Part shown: positions 10,877-19,877 of the stretch, piece by piece
Layout: every line of letters begins with the position of its first letter
Numbering within the stretch: the first letter of the stretch is position 1
Source of the DNA: Bacteroidota bacterium
Lineage (GTDB): Bacteria; Bacteroidota; Bacteroidia; AKYH767-A; OLB10
DNA length: 64,000 bases
Assembly: GCA_016713925.1 (NCBI GenBank)
Contig: JADJOH010000002.1
Location: 1,310,856 to 1,374,855 of the forward strand
Reading direction: 5' to 3'
Program-made: the position numbers and the translations under genes
Notes under the pieces: generated by a model
What the model was told of the DNA's origin: nothing
Seen by the model: the letters and a program-made list of their open reading frames with translations, nothing else
Database searches by the model: none

Positions 10877-11176
10877 TGTTGGTTGAGGTGGATTGTATTT
10901 TTTGTTCATATCAAAGGAACCGCCTTTTCAACTATGATGCAATTGAAGTTGACTGAACGGGGTGAAACAGATGCTGAACGGGAAGGAAGCTGTCAACCTA
11001 TGACAAAAAGCTTTTACGTCGCTCCTTAAAACGCAAGAGTTCCTCCGGGTGAACTCCTGGAAAAAGAGGTTGGTGTTTATGAACCAAGCCGTCTTAAAAA
11101 GAACAGTATTCATTAACATAATCTTCCAAACAAATATCAAAGAATACCCCTATATTCGTACAAAGAAACCATCGAA

Positions 11177-12946
11177 TTGACCCGCCTGCACCCTGAAAAA
11201 CAACGCGACTTAATTGTACTGCAAATCACAGGACAGTTGTTTTTCATCGGGTTATTTTTTCTCTCTCTATTTTACTGGAAGGAGCGACAGGCATTTGATG
11301 CGGCGCATTATCTCTTCGAAATCATCGACAGGGAATTTTTCTTTGTGGCCCACCAGCGTCCGATTGGAATGGTATCACAGGTTTTACCGTTGATTGGAAT
11401 CTGGCTGAAACTACCCATGATGGCCATTGCTGTACTGTACAGTGTGGGTGATATCCTCTGGTACTACCTCCTCTTTCTTTTACTGGCCTATCGGTTTAAA
11501 TCAAGAAGCGGCATTATCAGTCTGCTTTTGATCTTATCGTTAACAGTCAGGTACAGTTTCTTTTGTCCGGTCACTGAACTCCTGCAGGCAGGTGCTTTAC
11601 TCCCCGTATGGATGTGCATCCTCCACCGACCTTTCCGGTTCCGCACACCCTTGCTCCTTGCTCTTGCCACTCTTATCATTTTCTCTCATCCGCTTCTGTT
11701 TATTCCATTGGCATTTTGCCTCGCCTGGTGGATGTTTACTTCAGCAAAGCAACCCCGGTTCTCTAACAACGACAGACACAGTATACTCCTTCTGCTTTGG
11801 ATTTCCCTTGTCGCTCTTACGGGTTTAAAATTGCTGTTGCTGGACAGTTACGATCATGGTAAAACCTTTTATCCGGTGGTGTATAACGATTACGGATATC
11901 TGCAGTCCATGTACCTTTCAAATTTACTGGAACTACTTGCTGTTATTGCTTCCCATTATTCCATTCTATGTATACTTTTCATCACCACACTCACTTTTCT
12001 ATTCCTGCGAAAAAAATGGAAGCCGGGGCTGTTGCTTTTCAGCGGATGGGCTGCTTACTTACTCTTGATCCTGGCCACCCATCGTTTTGGAGATATCAGC
12101 AATTACTCTGAACGGATGTTGCTTCCCTTGCCTTTCATGGTAGCCATCTCCATAGCAGGAATTGTGAAGGTAACCCGGCAATTCATTCATAAACTGGCTG
12201 CGTACATTCTACTTGTTTTGATACTCCTGCTCCACGTTGATTTATTGAGGATCACCTCCATTCCCTATACATTACGCATCCGGCAGATCACTGCAGTCAT
12301 ACAAGCGTCACGGCAATTGGGCATACAAAAAGGAATTGTAAAAGAAGAATTGATGGAGCAAACGACGTTTGCGATGACCGGATGGAGTTACACCATGGAG
12401 AGCCTTTGGATTTCGGCTTTAGATGGTCCGGATTCCTGTGTGACCATTGCCATGCAGCGGGATCATATCCACCGCATCAGGGAGCAAAAAGGCATATTGA
12501 ATGATGATCAATGGGTGATTTGGGCAGAGAATATTCAACCTGTTAAAGACTTAAATCAACGGTACTTTCATTTAAAGAAGGGGCCGTACATTTCATTGTA
12601 TGAAAACAGCATTTTTACGAGAGAAAACGCAAAACTCACCTTCACTGAATCTGATAAAATAAACCATTATACTGCAGCTCTTGCCCTGGAAGTCACATTG
12701 GCGGACAAGAGTATTTTTTATACCCATGACAGTTCCTATCTCCAGATTTTAATTCCTGACGGGCCAGAACTTCGACTGCAAATCCCCTATCATCTGAAAG
12801 GAAGGAATACGGTTTGGATGGAAATTCCTTACCAACACTTAGCTACGGAATCTACCATAAAAATTAGTCTTTGGTCCGGGTCATACCTCTCCGGTTCTCT
12901 TCCAATCAGGTACAAGGATGGCCGTTTTTGGGAAGAAAAACAGTAG
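11177..12946 (+). CDS. Polytopic membrane protein of unknown function
   Basis: A 589-residue protein with a TTG start at 11177; no in-frame ATG is available near it. Residues about 15-380 contain roughly ten hydrophobic segments (for example LFFIGLFFLSLFYW, LWYYLLFLLLAYRF, LAAYILLVLILLLHVDLL), followed by a soluble C-terminal domain of about 200 residues. The architecture (many TM helices then an extracytoplasmic domain) recalls GT-C-type glycosyltransferases or O-antigen/mannosyltransferase-like proteins, but no Asp-Asp or other catalytic motif is clear. It is flanked by secreted T9SS proteins and has no obvious operon partner. Confidence 0.7.
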   Translation: MTRLHPEKQRDLIVLQITGQLFFIGLFFLSLFYWKERQAFDAAHYLFEIIDREFFFVAHQRPIGMVSQVLPLIGIWLKLPMMAIAVLYSVGDILWYYLLFLLLAYRFKSRSGIISLLLILSLTVRYSFFCPVTELLQAGALLPVWMCILHRPFRFRTPLLLALATLIIFSHPLLFIPLAFCLAWWMFTSAKQPRFSNNDRHSILLLLWISLVALTGLKLLLLDSYDHGKTFYPVVYNDYGYLQSMYLSNLLELLAVIASHYSILCILFITTLTFLFLRKKWKPGLLLFSGWAAYLLLILATHRFGDISNYSERMLLPLPFMVAISIAGIVKVTRQFIHKLAAYILLVLILLLHVDLLRITSIPYTLRIRQITAVIQASRQLGIQKGIVKEELMEQTTFAMTGWSYTMESLWISALDGPDSCVTIAMQRDHIHRIREQKGILNDDQWVIWAENIQPVKDLNQRYFHLKKGPYISLYENSIFTRENAKLTFTESDKINHYTAALALEVTLADKSIFYTHDSSYLQILIPDGPELRLQIPYHLKGRNTVWMEIPYQHLATESTIKISLWSGSYLSGSLPIRYKDGRFWEEKQ

Positions 12947-13071
12947 TTGTAGGGTATTAAAGACCAGATATTATCCTTTTTTAATTGAAAAACAAAGGTT
13001 TAAGCAAGAGATCCGCACGGCAAATTCAAATAAAAATCCCTACTTTTACCCATTAAACATAAAAACACAAG

Positions 13072-14871
13072 ATGAAAAAACTATTACTATTTGCCTTTAT
13101 CCTTATTGACCTAACAAACGTCAACGCACAAGGTTTGTTGGTAAGTCAGGCTACAAATTTCACTCCTGTTTCAAGCGGAGTGCGTCACATCAGCACAGTG
13201 GATTCAAATATTGTTTGGATCTGTTCATACGATGGTTCCGGTGGTGCTGCAAACCGCCAGGATTTCTCACGTACAATTGACGGAGGTACCACCTGGGCGG
13301 CAGGAACTATTACCGGTGCACCTGCAACACATGACTGGGCCATGATTTACGGATTAAATGCCGATACAGCATGGTCGGTTTTATACAGCACTTCAACAGC
13401 AGTTGCAGGTGGTATTTATAAAACTACCGATGGTGGTGCAACATGGACGCAGCAGGGCGCAGGGGTTATTTATAATAATCTTAGCCAATCTTTCCCTAAT
13501 GTTGTCCATTTCTGGGATGCCAACAATGGTTTTGCCATGGGAGATCCGGAAGGCGGATTTTATGAATTGTATACCACTACTGACGGGGGAAGCAACTGGA
13601 CCCGCGTACCGACAGGTAACATTCCTGCTCCTACAGCCGGTGAATTTGGTATTGTTGGACACTATGAAGTGCAAGGAGATACCATTTGGTTTGACACCAA
13701 CAAAGGACGTGTATACCGCTCTGTGGATCGTGGATTAAACTGGACAGTTGCCAGTACAGGTATTACCGTTCCCACTAATAGCGCTATTGATATTTGCTTT
13801 TATTCATCCACCAATGGAATAGCCCGTTTATACAATGGTACTACAGGAGGGAACACCATGCGTGTAACTGCTGATGGTGGAGACACCTGGACAGTAGCCA
13901 CTCCGGTTGGTAACTTCTTTGGTTCAGATGTGCAATCTGTACCGGGAACCGTTTCAAAACTGATCAGTACAGGTGCTGCAACCGGATTTATCGGATCTTC
14001 TTATAGTGATGATGGCGGATTGAACTGGACTGACATCGAAGTAGGTGCTCAGCGTACGGCATTGGGTATTGTGGATTCAACGCATATGTGGGCCGGAGGA
14101 TTTACTAGCTTAACCGGTGATGGAATCTTCAAATATGTTATTGTGCCCACTATTCAATGTACCGACACAAGTATTTCTGCCGGAACAACTACTGCCAGTG
14201 TAACACAAGTATGCGTAGGTGACACTGTCAACTTTACAGCTACAGGAATTTTTGCCCCAACAGTAGGCGATTATGCCGGTGTCAGCTGGGTGATTACCAC
14301 TGCTTCAATTAGTGGTAGCGCGAATCCACAACTTGAGCCAAGTTTATTCGCTAGTTATACTTTTAATTTCCCCGCTCCTGCTACCAGTACACGTTTTTTT
14401 GTACATAATGATACGCTGATTGATGGTAGTGTTGCTAAACCCTACGGTATTTATTACTGGACACCTTTAGTATTTGGTAATGCCATTGCAGCCAGTAATC
14501 CTCCGCTTTATCTAAATGATCTTGTTTTAGATGCCCAATGCATATTAACAGGAACATCCATTCCGGTTAATGTACTTGGCCCATTGGATCCGGCATGTGC
14601 TGTTGGTATTAACGAAGTGAATTCAGCTTTAGGCATCAGCACCAGCATCAACGGACAAAATATTGATCTGAAGGTGAACAGTGAGCGCAGTGGAATGGCG
14701 GTTATTGAAATCTTTGATATCAGCGGCCGTAAAGTAACCGGTCTAAACAGTCCTGTTTACAAAGGCGTAAACCATATTTTCATTGATGCTTCTACTTTTG
14801 CAGGCGGAACTTATATCGTGAAAGCAATGGTGAATGGCGTTGCCGGACAAAGTAAGATTGTAAAAATGTAA
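13072..14871 (+). CDS. Secreted BNR-repeat protein with T9SS type A tail
   Basis: A 599-residue protein with signal peptide MKKLLLFAFILIDLTNVNAQ. Asp-box-like repeats are frequent (DGGTTW, DGGATW, DGGSNW, DRGLNW, DGGDTW, DGGLNW), predicting a YCF48/sialidase-type propeller over residues 25-360. A beta-sandwich-like region with paired Cys follows. The C-terminus (IDLKVNSERSGMAVIEIFDI...GGTYIVKAMVNGVAGQSKIVKM) is a type A T9SS sorting domain. It ends at a strong intrinsic terminator, so it is probably monocistronic. Confidence 0.87.
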   Translation: MKKLLLFAFILIDLTNVNAQGLLVSQATNFTPVSSGVRHISTVDSNIVWICSYDGSGGAANRQDFSRTIDGGTTWAAGTITGAPATHDWAMIYGLNADTAWSVLYSTSTAVAGGIYKTTDGGATWTQQGAGVIYNNLSQSFPNVVHFWDANNGFAMGDPEGGFYELYTTTDGGSNWTRVPTGNIPAPTAGEFGIVGHYEVQGDTIWFDTNKGRVYRSVDRGLNWTVASTGITVPTNSAIDICFYSSTNGIARLYNGTTGGNTMRVTADGGDTWTVATPVGNFFGSDVQSVPGTVSKLISTGAATGFIGSSYSDDGGLNWTDIEVGAQRTALGIVDSTHMWAGGFTSLTGDGIFKYVIVPTIQCTDTSISAGTTTASVTQVCVGDTVNFTATGIFAPTVGDYAGVSWVITTASISGSANPQLEPSLFASYTFNFPAPATSTRFFVHNDTLIDGSVAKPYGIYYWTPLVFGNAIAASNPPLYLNDLVLDAQCILTGTSIPVNVLGPLDPACAVGINEVNSALGISTSINGQNIDLKVNSERSGMAVIEIFDISGRKVTGLNSPVYKGVNHIFIDASTFAGGTYIVKAMVNGVAGQSKIVKM

Positions 14872-14887
14872 TTTATTATCATTTCAT

Positions 14888-14923
14888 AAAAAAGCCGTCT
14901 CCTCAAAGGGACGGCTTTTTTTA
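14888..14923 (+). terminator. Rho-independent terminator of the BNR-repeat gene
   Basis: AAAAAAGCCGTC (14888-14899) pairs with GACGGCTTTTTTT (14910-14922) around a 10-base loop. It begins 16 bases after the stop codon and ends in a T run. Confidence 0.9.
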
Positions 14924-14975
14924 TTGCTTGTGGATTAGAAAAATTAATTATCTTTAATGTGTTAAAATCTGACCT

Positions 14976-16633
14976 ATGAAAAAATTGCTACTGCTATTAC
15001 TCTTCTTCTGTGGTTCAATACAGAGCTTTGCCCAGTGTTTTGTTACAATATCCAGCCCTCAGGATGCTACCTGTGGCCAATGCAATGGAGTAGTGGAGGT
15101 CACTTTTTCGGGAGCTGTCCCGCCTTATGCGGTTAATTTTAACGGGCAACCTACAGGCAGTATTTCCGGGCACCATTAATCATTCCGAATGTTTGTCCCG
15201 GCTCTTATTCCATCAGCGTGACGGATGGAAACAATGTACTTTGTACGGGAATGATAAACGTTACTGTTGGAAATGTCGGGAATCCGGTCATGGTAAATTA
15301 CGGGATTACAAATCCAAGTTGTCCGAATTGTGCGGACGGGATCATACAGGCACAGGTATTCGGAGGTACACCACCTTTTACCTATCTGTGGAGTAATGGA
15401 GCCGTAACCTCCAACCTTTTCGGACTTACAGCAGGAATTTATACGTTAATTGTAACTGATGCCAATGGATGCATGGAAATTGACACGATCACGTTGGGTA
15501 GTACGCTACCCAATTTACCTACCATCAGCGGACGTGTTTTTGTAGATGCCAACAACGATAGTATTTATTCGACAGGCGATATTCCTTTGGGGCAACAACA
15601 AGTCCGTTCGCTTCCATCCGGCACAATTACTTATACAACCTCGAATGGCGAATATTTCTTTCCGGACACCCCCGGAACCTATACCATTGAATATGTCACC
15701 AATCCTGTTTATTCCATCAGTAATGGCATCAATTCACATGCTGTAACACTAGGGGGCACATCGGTGACCGGATATGATTTTGCCCTGCAGCCGGACTCGT
15801 TTTTCAATAGCCTGGATGTATATGCATACAGTCCTCTGCCTCGATGTAATACGGTTTCCGCATTTTACATTGCTGTTATCAATAACGGAACCTTGCCCGA
15901 CAGTGGTACTCTTGCTTTCAATTTTGATCCGCAAATGATATATTCTTCCTCCTGGCCGGTTGGTACAGTCACTGGCAATACGCTACTCTTCACTTACGAT
16001 AGCTTACTTCCGGGACAGACGCAGACCTTCATAGGTAATTTCATGATGCCGGGGCCGGGAGCATGGTTGTATACCACAACGACAGGAACGGTATTTAGTC
16101 CCACAGGAATGGTACTGGCGACAGATACACAGACGTATAACAGATCCGTGCTTTGTGCTTTTGATCCTAACGACAAACAGGTCATGCCGGAAGGAGATGG
16201 TACCATTCACCGCGTTCCCATGGACACTGAATTGCGCTACCTGATCCGTTTCCAGAATACCGGGAATGATACTGCTTTCAATGTAGTGGTCACAGATACC
16301 CTTGATGCAGGATTAGACGAAAACACGGCTTATGTCATTGCTACTTCTCATCCTTGCTGGATACAGAAAATAAACGGAAATGTGATGCAGTTTAGTTTCG
16401 ATAATATTTTGCTCCCGGACAGCAATGTGAATGAGCCGGAGAGCCATGGGTACGTGCTCTTCAAGATCAAGGGAAAGAACAGCAATCCTGATCCGACAGA
16501 GGTGTATAATAGCGCCAATATTTATTTCGATTTTAACCCGCCTGTGATAACCAACAGTACGATGACGACTTTTAGTAACAGTACTGTCGGCATTCAGGAG
16601 TTCCAGCGTCCGGATTTCAATATTCGCCCCTGA
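14976..16633 (+). pseudogene. Secreted SdrD-B-like/DUF7619-like protein, frameshifted and lacking a sorting tail
   Basis: The first frame gives signal peptide MKKLLLLLLFFCGSIQSFAQ and stops at 15179. One missing T in the TTT at 15163-15165 restores the downstream frame, which runs on to 16633. That frame holds SprB-like repeats (FGGTPPFTYLWSNGA, GIYTLIVTDANGC), an SdrD-B-like module (ISGRVFVDANNDSIYSTGD) and a DUF7619-like domain (DPNDKQVMPEGDG, LRYLIRFQNTGNDTAFNVVV). The last residues are GIQEFQRPDFNIRP, exactly where a YPNP-type T9SS tail normally begins, so the export tail appears cut off. Its end overlaps the convergent next gene by 40 bp. Confidence 0.72.
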
Positions 16634-18201
16634 TAGATTTTTTTGCCATCGGAAGAGATCATTCGACAAAGATAAATTCCATCCGGTTCCGCGTCTAAAA
16701 GCAGCTGGATTTCTTTACCCTGAACTTGTCTCCTGCAGATGGATTGACCCAGGCTGTTTACTACGGTCATTTGACAGGGTTTCTCTTCCGGCAGCGAAAG
16801 CGTAAATTGTCCTGCACCCGGATTCGGGCTGATGACTAACGGCAAGGGAGTTCCGAATTCTTCGAACCCTCCAAAAACATTCACACAGGTATCCACCGTT
16901 ATGGCGGAATCATTGATCACATTAATTACTACAGGAGAAAGGCTGCCTACAGGAGTGACCAAAGGAGAATATAACGAAGAATTGTATATCGCAGAATTTT
17001 GAGCAGCTGGTTGTGAGAACATGCAAGAGATATCCGGCATTCCCATGGAGTCACTTTGTATAATACCCATTTCAAAATCAATGAATCCTGCATCCGGCTG
17101 GGGCTGTGTGACCCCCATCAATGGACCTGCCCCGGTAAAATGCCATTCACTATTGTCCGTTTCTATTGCATTGTACAAGCGCATATAAAATAGAGAAGAC
17201 CAGATTGCATTACCTGAACTATCTAACCTGTTAGCTGTTCCGAAGAAATCGAAACCTGCAATAAACAGATATCCCCCTGCTGCAGCCGGATAAATGCGGT
17301 TTCCATTATAATTGATGAGACCTATTGACTGTTGAACATTCGAATACTCCTTTGTCCAGATCAGGTTACCTGAAAGATCTGTTCGCGACACAAAAACGGG
17401 ATTTGACATTCCATAAAGGATATATCCATCGGGCAATACCAACACATCACTTCCTGATATAAAAAATCCTGGAGCGACGGTAGAAATTTTTCGAGCCCAA
17501 TCCACGACACCAGCTGCATCAAGTTTTATCATCACAGCATAGGCGACAAAAGGGGAAAAATCTTCGAAATAGCCGGTAAAAATGCATCCACCATCCGGGG
17601 TTGCTTTAATTATGCGTCCGAAATTATTATTGTTGCCTCCCGAGTAGGTATTGGACCATAATAAATTTCCTGTCTTATCCATGCGGCAAACAAAAAACTG
17701 ATTCATCCCTGAAGGAAGTGATGTAGCTGTCCCGCAAAACACAAAACCGGAGTCGGACATTAAGGCTGCCGAATACAGTGAAATATTATAACCGGTTTGA
17801 CCCAATCTTTTTGCCCATAACACATTTCCATCGGCATCAATATTCATAATCAAGCCATCGAATCTTGAATTTGCCGGATTGGCCACAGCACCGACAGTAA
17901 TATAGCTGCTATCGGGTAACGCCAGCAGATGATTCATTTCTACCTGCGGATAGATGGTTGCATTAGCAATATCGTAATATTTTATAGTGGTTACAGTACA
18001 AATAGAGTCGGTGCGAATAAAACAGCCGTCGCCGCCCGAATGCAGGCCTGCATGAATGAAGCCATGGTCAGGCAGTGGAAGCACCTCCATCGCGGTAAAA
18101 AATGCGGGAATGAGTTTATGATAAGTGGTGGGCTGGGAAACTGCTATCAATGGAAGCAGAAACAATAAGACAACTAATTTAGAGGGAGAGAAATGGAACA
18201 T
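16594..18201 (-). CDS. Secreted propeller protein with T9SS type A tail
   Basis: The signal peptide is MFHFSPSKLVVLLFLLPLIAV, making the ATG at 18201 the likely start rather than 18255. The body has about seven repeats of the '...SG...DG.CIFTGYF....AYAVMIKLDAAGVVDWA' type. The tail begins LVISPNPGAGQFTLSL and should end near YQGRILK, but the frame continues GRWNS into the convergent neighbour, overlapping its last 40 bases. This odd shared end suggests a rearrangement joint between two T9SS genes. No catalytic motif seen. Confidence 0.83.
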   Translation of the reverse strand: MFHFSPSKLVVLLFLLPLIAVSQPTTYHKLIPAFFTAMEVLPLPDHGFIHAGLHSGGDGCFIRTDSICTVTTIKYYDIANATIYPQVEMNHLLALPDSSYITVGAVANPANSRFDGLIMNIDADGNVLWAKRLGQTGYNISLYSAALMSDSGFVFCGTATSLPSGMNQFFVCRMDKTGNLLWSNTYSGGNNNNFGRIIKATPDGGCIFTGYFEDFSPFVAYAVMIKLDAAGVVDWARKISTVAPGFFISGSDVLVLPDGYILYGMSNPVFVSRTDLSGNLIWTKEYSNVQQSIGLINYNGNRIYPAAAGGYLFIAGFDFFGTANRLDSSGNAIWSSLFYMRLYNAIETDNSEWHFTGAGPLMGVTQPQPDAGFIDFEMGIIQSDSMGMPDISCMFSQPAAQNSAIYNSSLYSPLVTPVGSLSPVVINVINDSAITVDTCVNVFGGFEEFGTPLPLVISPNPGAGQFTLSLPEEKPCQMTVVNSLGQSICRRQVQGKEIQLLLDAEPDGIYLCRMISSDGKKIYQGRILKSGRWNS

Positions 18202-18337
18202 TGGCCCGGTGGTTATTGATGAGATAAAGTTATGAATTAAATGAATCGGTCGCACTATACTAATTTGAGGATGTATGACTCAGTAATATGAACCTGCGCA
18301 TCGACTACGGAGTCTATCTTCTAAATATGAAGAGGTC

Positions 18338-18425
18338 ATTTACAAAGCAATCAGGACCGAATACAAAGCCAAACGCCCATATGTAAATAGTTCTATACGG
18401 TTGGCTATAGGGCGACATACCTTTG
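18338..18425 (+). promoter_or_regulatory. Peptide-array promoter P1 with 21-bp-phased direct repeats
   Basis: TACAAAGC occurs at 18341-18348 and again at 18362-18369, exactly 21 bp apart; the first copy is the full ATTTACAAAGC. The -7 element TACCTTTG lies at 18418-18425, 56 bp after the start of the second copy. A conserved TAGTTCTATACGG block is in between. Immediately downstream is the inverted repeat TTGAC-TT-GTCAA (18423-18434). The same layout recurs before each of the other three peptide units. The two repeats are two helical turns apart, as in LytTR-family binding sites; the regulator is inferred. Confidence 0.75.
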
Positions 18426-18474
18426 ACTTGTCAATCAACGATAACAACATCTAACAAATAAAAAAACAAACACC

Positions 18475-18657
18475 ATGAAAAAGTCAATCAACAAACTCAG
18501 CTTAAACAAATCAACTATCTCCAACCTTACCAATTCTGATCTTGGACAAATTCAAGGTGGTGTAAAATCCAATAGTTGCATCAATACCTGGACATGCCCT
18601 ACAGTAAGTTGCAGTGTATGGTGCCCTACTAAAATGGTTTGCACAGTGAAGCAATAA
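18475..18657 (+). CDS. Cys-rich double-glycine leader peptide (RiPP precursor A1)
   Basis: A 60-residue peptide. Leader MKKSINKLSLNKSTISNL then TNSDLGQIQGG with GG at 28-29, the expected cleavage site for a C39-type peptidase-transporter. The core (V30-Q60) has five Cys spaced x5, x4, x3, x5, rich in Thr, Ser and Pro with CPT repeats, plausible for thioether ring formation. The LxLNKxTIxxL leader resembles Bacteroidota class I lanthipeptide or 'natural product precursor' leaders; the exact class is an inference. It is transcribed from P1 alone and followed by a long hairpin. No modification enzyme is in the window. Confidence 0.85.
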   Translation: MKKSINKLSLNKSTISNLTNSDLGQIQGGVKSNSCINTWTCPTVSCSVWCPTKMVCTVKQ

Positions 18658-18720
18658 TTTCGGGAGACTTCCAGGAGCTCGACTTTCATACGAGGCACTA
18701 CTTTCCAACCAACAATAGAG

Positions 18721-18774
18721 AAATCCATTTGATGTAGTCGCGTTACATGTAACGCGGCTACATCAAATGGATTT
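18721..18774. terminator. 54-nt near-perfect inverted repeat after peptide A1
   Basis: Twenty-five-base arms (18721-18745 and 18750-18774) flank a CATG centre. The arms match except at one position, which is still a G-U pair in RNA. It starts 63 bases after the A1 stop and is followed by a pyrimidine-rich stretch. It may terminate the A1 transcript, but is much longer than a usual terminator and could be a remnant of a small mobile repeat. Confidence 0.6.
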
Positions 18775-18949
18775 CCTTCTTTGCATCTATAGCAACTATT
18801 TGCAAAGGCTGATATAGTAATTGTGTACGAGGGAACAGTTATTTTTCCATTCATGGCTGCATCCCGGTTCAAATAATCCCTGATAGACTGTGTCTATTTT
18901 TTCAGCATGGAAGATCTTCGGAATCACTTCACCATTTTCCATACTTACC

Positions 18950-19037
18950 TTTTACACAGCCACACTAACCATTTACAAAGCCAAACGCCCGTCTGTAAAT
19001 AGTTCTATACGGTAGGGTGGCGGGCGACCTACCTTTG
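18950..19037 (+). promoter_or_regulatory. Peptide-array promoter P2
   Basis: TTTTACACAGC (18950-18960) and ATTTACAAAGC (18971-18981) are 21 bp apart; TACCTTTG is at 19030-19037, again 56 bp from TAC of the second repeat. The conserved TAGTTCTATACGG block and the TTGACTTGTCAA inverted repeat are present. The downstream leader is almost identical to that of P1. Confidence 0.75.
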
Positions 19038-19086
19038 ACTTGTCAATCAACGATAACAACATCTAACAAATAAAAAAACAAACATC

Positions 19087-19281
19087 ATGAAAAAGTCAAT
19101 CAACAAACTCAACTTAAACAAAATGACCATCTCTAATCTTTATGCCGCTGAAATGCATCAGATGGTAGGTGGAGGTAAAGGTTCCAATGCTCCGGTGATC
19201 TGCATGCCTCCACTAACTAAAACCTGTCCATCTACAGCTCCGGCAACTTGCTCTGCCTGTAACTGCACAGTTGTAAAATAA
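19087..19281 (+). CDS. Cys-rich double-glycine leader peptide (RiPP precursor B1)
   Basis: A 64-residue peptide. The leader MKKSINKLNLNKMTISNL is followed by a different linker, YAAEMHQMVGGG, shared only with peptide B2 near 33.5 kb. The core has five Cys with spacing x7, x7, x2, x1 (CMPPLTKTC, then TCSACNC near the end). It differs from B2 by few residues (MHQ/MNQ, KT/KG, ST/SG). Transcribed from P2 with C1 following 63 bp downstream. Confidence 0.85.
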   Translation: MKKSINKLNLNKMTISNLYAAEMHQMVGGGKGSNAPVICMPPLTKTCPSTAPATCSACNCTVVK

Positions 19282-19294
19282 ACCACCCTTAACT

Positions 19295-19312
19295 ATGAAC
19301 CCGTAAGTTCAT
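19295..19312 (+). promoter_or_regulatory. Conserved CCGTAA-loop hairpin between B1 and C1
   Basis: ATGAAC-CCGTAA-GTTCAT forms a 6-bp stem with a CCGTAA loop. The identical 18-mer lies at 33671-33688 after B2. The CCCGTAAG core also follows C1 (19571-19578) and C2 (33088-33095). A role in mRNA stability or differential expression is possible but not shown. Confidence 0.5.
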
Positions 19313-19344
19313 TAACATCTCTAACAAATAAAAAAACAAACATC

Positions 19345-19551
19345 ATGAAAAAGTCAATCAACAAACTCAGCTTAAACAAATCCACTATCTCTAATCTTAG
19401 CAATTCTGACCTTGGACAAATTCAGGGAGGTGCAACCGGCAAATGTGTTCCTAAATTAACCAACCCTTGTGGTACATTAGCTTGTTCCACTGTTTGTCCA
19501 ACTAATGGTTGTTCGGTAGCCTGTGCATCAGCCTGGTGTACTATTAAATAA
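19345..19551 (+). CDS. Cys-rich double-glycine leader peptide (RiPP precursor C1)
   Basis: A 68-residue peptide. Leader MKKSINKLSLNKSTISNL, linker SNSDLGQIQGG, then a core with seven Cys (spacing x7, x4, x3, x4, x3, x4), the most Cys-rich of the set. The motif LTNPCGTLACS is shared with C2, marking a second subfamily. It is preceded by ATCTCTAACAAATAAAAA-type leader sequence like that before A1, so each ORF carries its own translation-initiation cassette even within an operon. Confidence 0.85.
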   Translation: MKKSINKLSLNKSTISNLSNSDLGQIQGGATGKCVPKLTNPCGTLACSTVCPTNGCSVACASAWCTIK

Positions 19552-19604
19552 TCATTCCTTTTTTTAGTTGCCCGTAAGCTGCTAAACTTATTACAGGTTT
19601 TTAC

Positions 19605-19630
19605 AGGAGGTCATTTTTGATCTCCTTTTC
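19605..19630 (+). terminator. Terminator of the B1-C1 peptide unit
   Basis: AGGAGGTCA (19605-19613) pairs with TGATCTCCT (19618-19626) with one G-U, then TTTTC. It lies 54 bases after the C1 stop. A further AAGAATTC/GAATTCTT repeat (19665-19689) follows. Confidence 0.75.
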
Positions 19631-19877
19631 TATATGTCATATATTTTGATTTCCTGTTTTCTATAAGAATTCGCCGCGATGGAATTCTTGTTATAAGTCA
19701 AAGATGCGGAGGAGTAAAATCAGTCTTATTCAATGGAGTTCCCTATGTAAAATAATTTGTCAGGACCTGAAGATTGCATTCAACTGCAGAATCAGGTAAA
19801 ACTGTTCATTAGTTAAAAGGTAAAATCTTCACCCTCCTGAAAAACCAACCCGGATTAATTTAAATTGTCATCTGCTT

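Noticed and set aside
10928..11140. 70-codon minus-strand ORF in the gap before the membrane protein
   Set aside because: No resemblance to a known family and no promoter; likely chance.
15749..16669. Minus-strand open frames within the 14976-16633 gene
   Set aside because: Shadows of the plus-strand coding region; they have no start context and conflict with the domain content of the real gene.
18552..18872. Antisense open frame of 106 codons across peptide A1
   Set aside because: It overlaps the peptide gene and the long inverted repeat, has no signal or family resemblance, and exists because both strands lack stops there.
19695..19755. Short frame containing CGGVKSVLFNGVPYVK before a stop, like a ninth peptide core
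   Set aside because: No leader with the LNKxTIxNL motif or promoter lies upstream, only one Cys is present, and the frame is not preceded by the usual AT-rich cassette.
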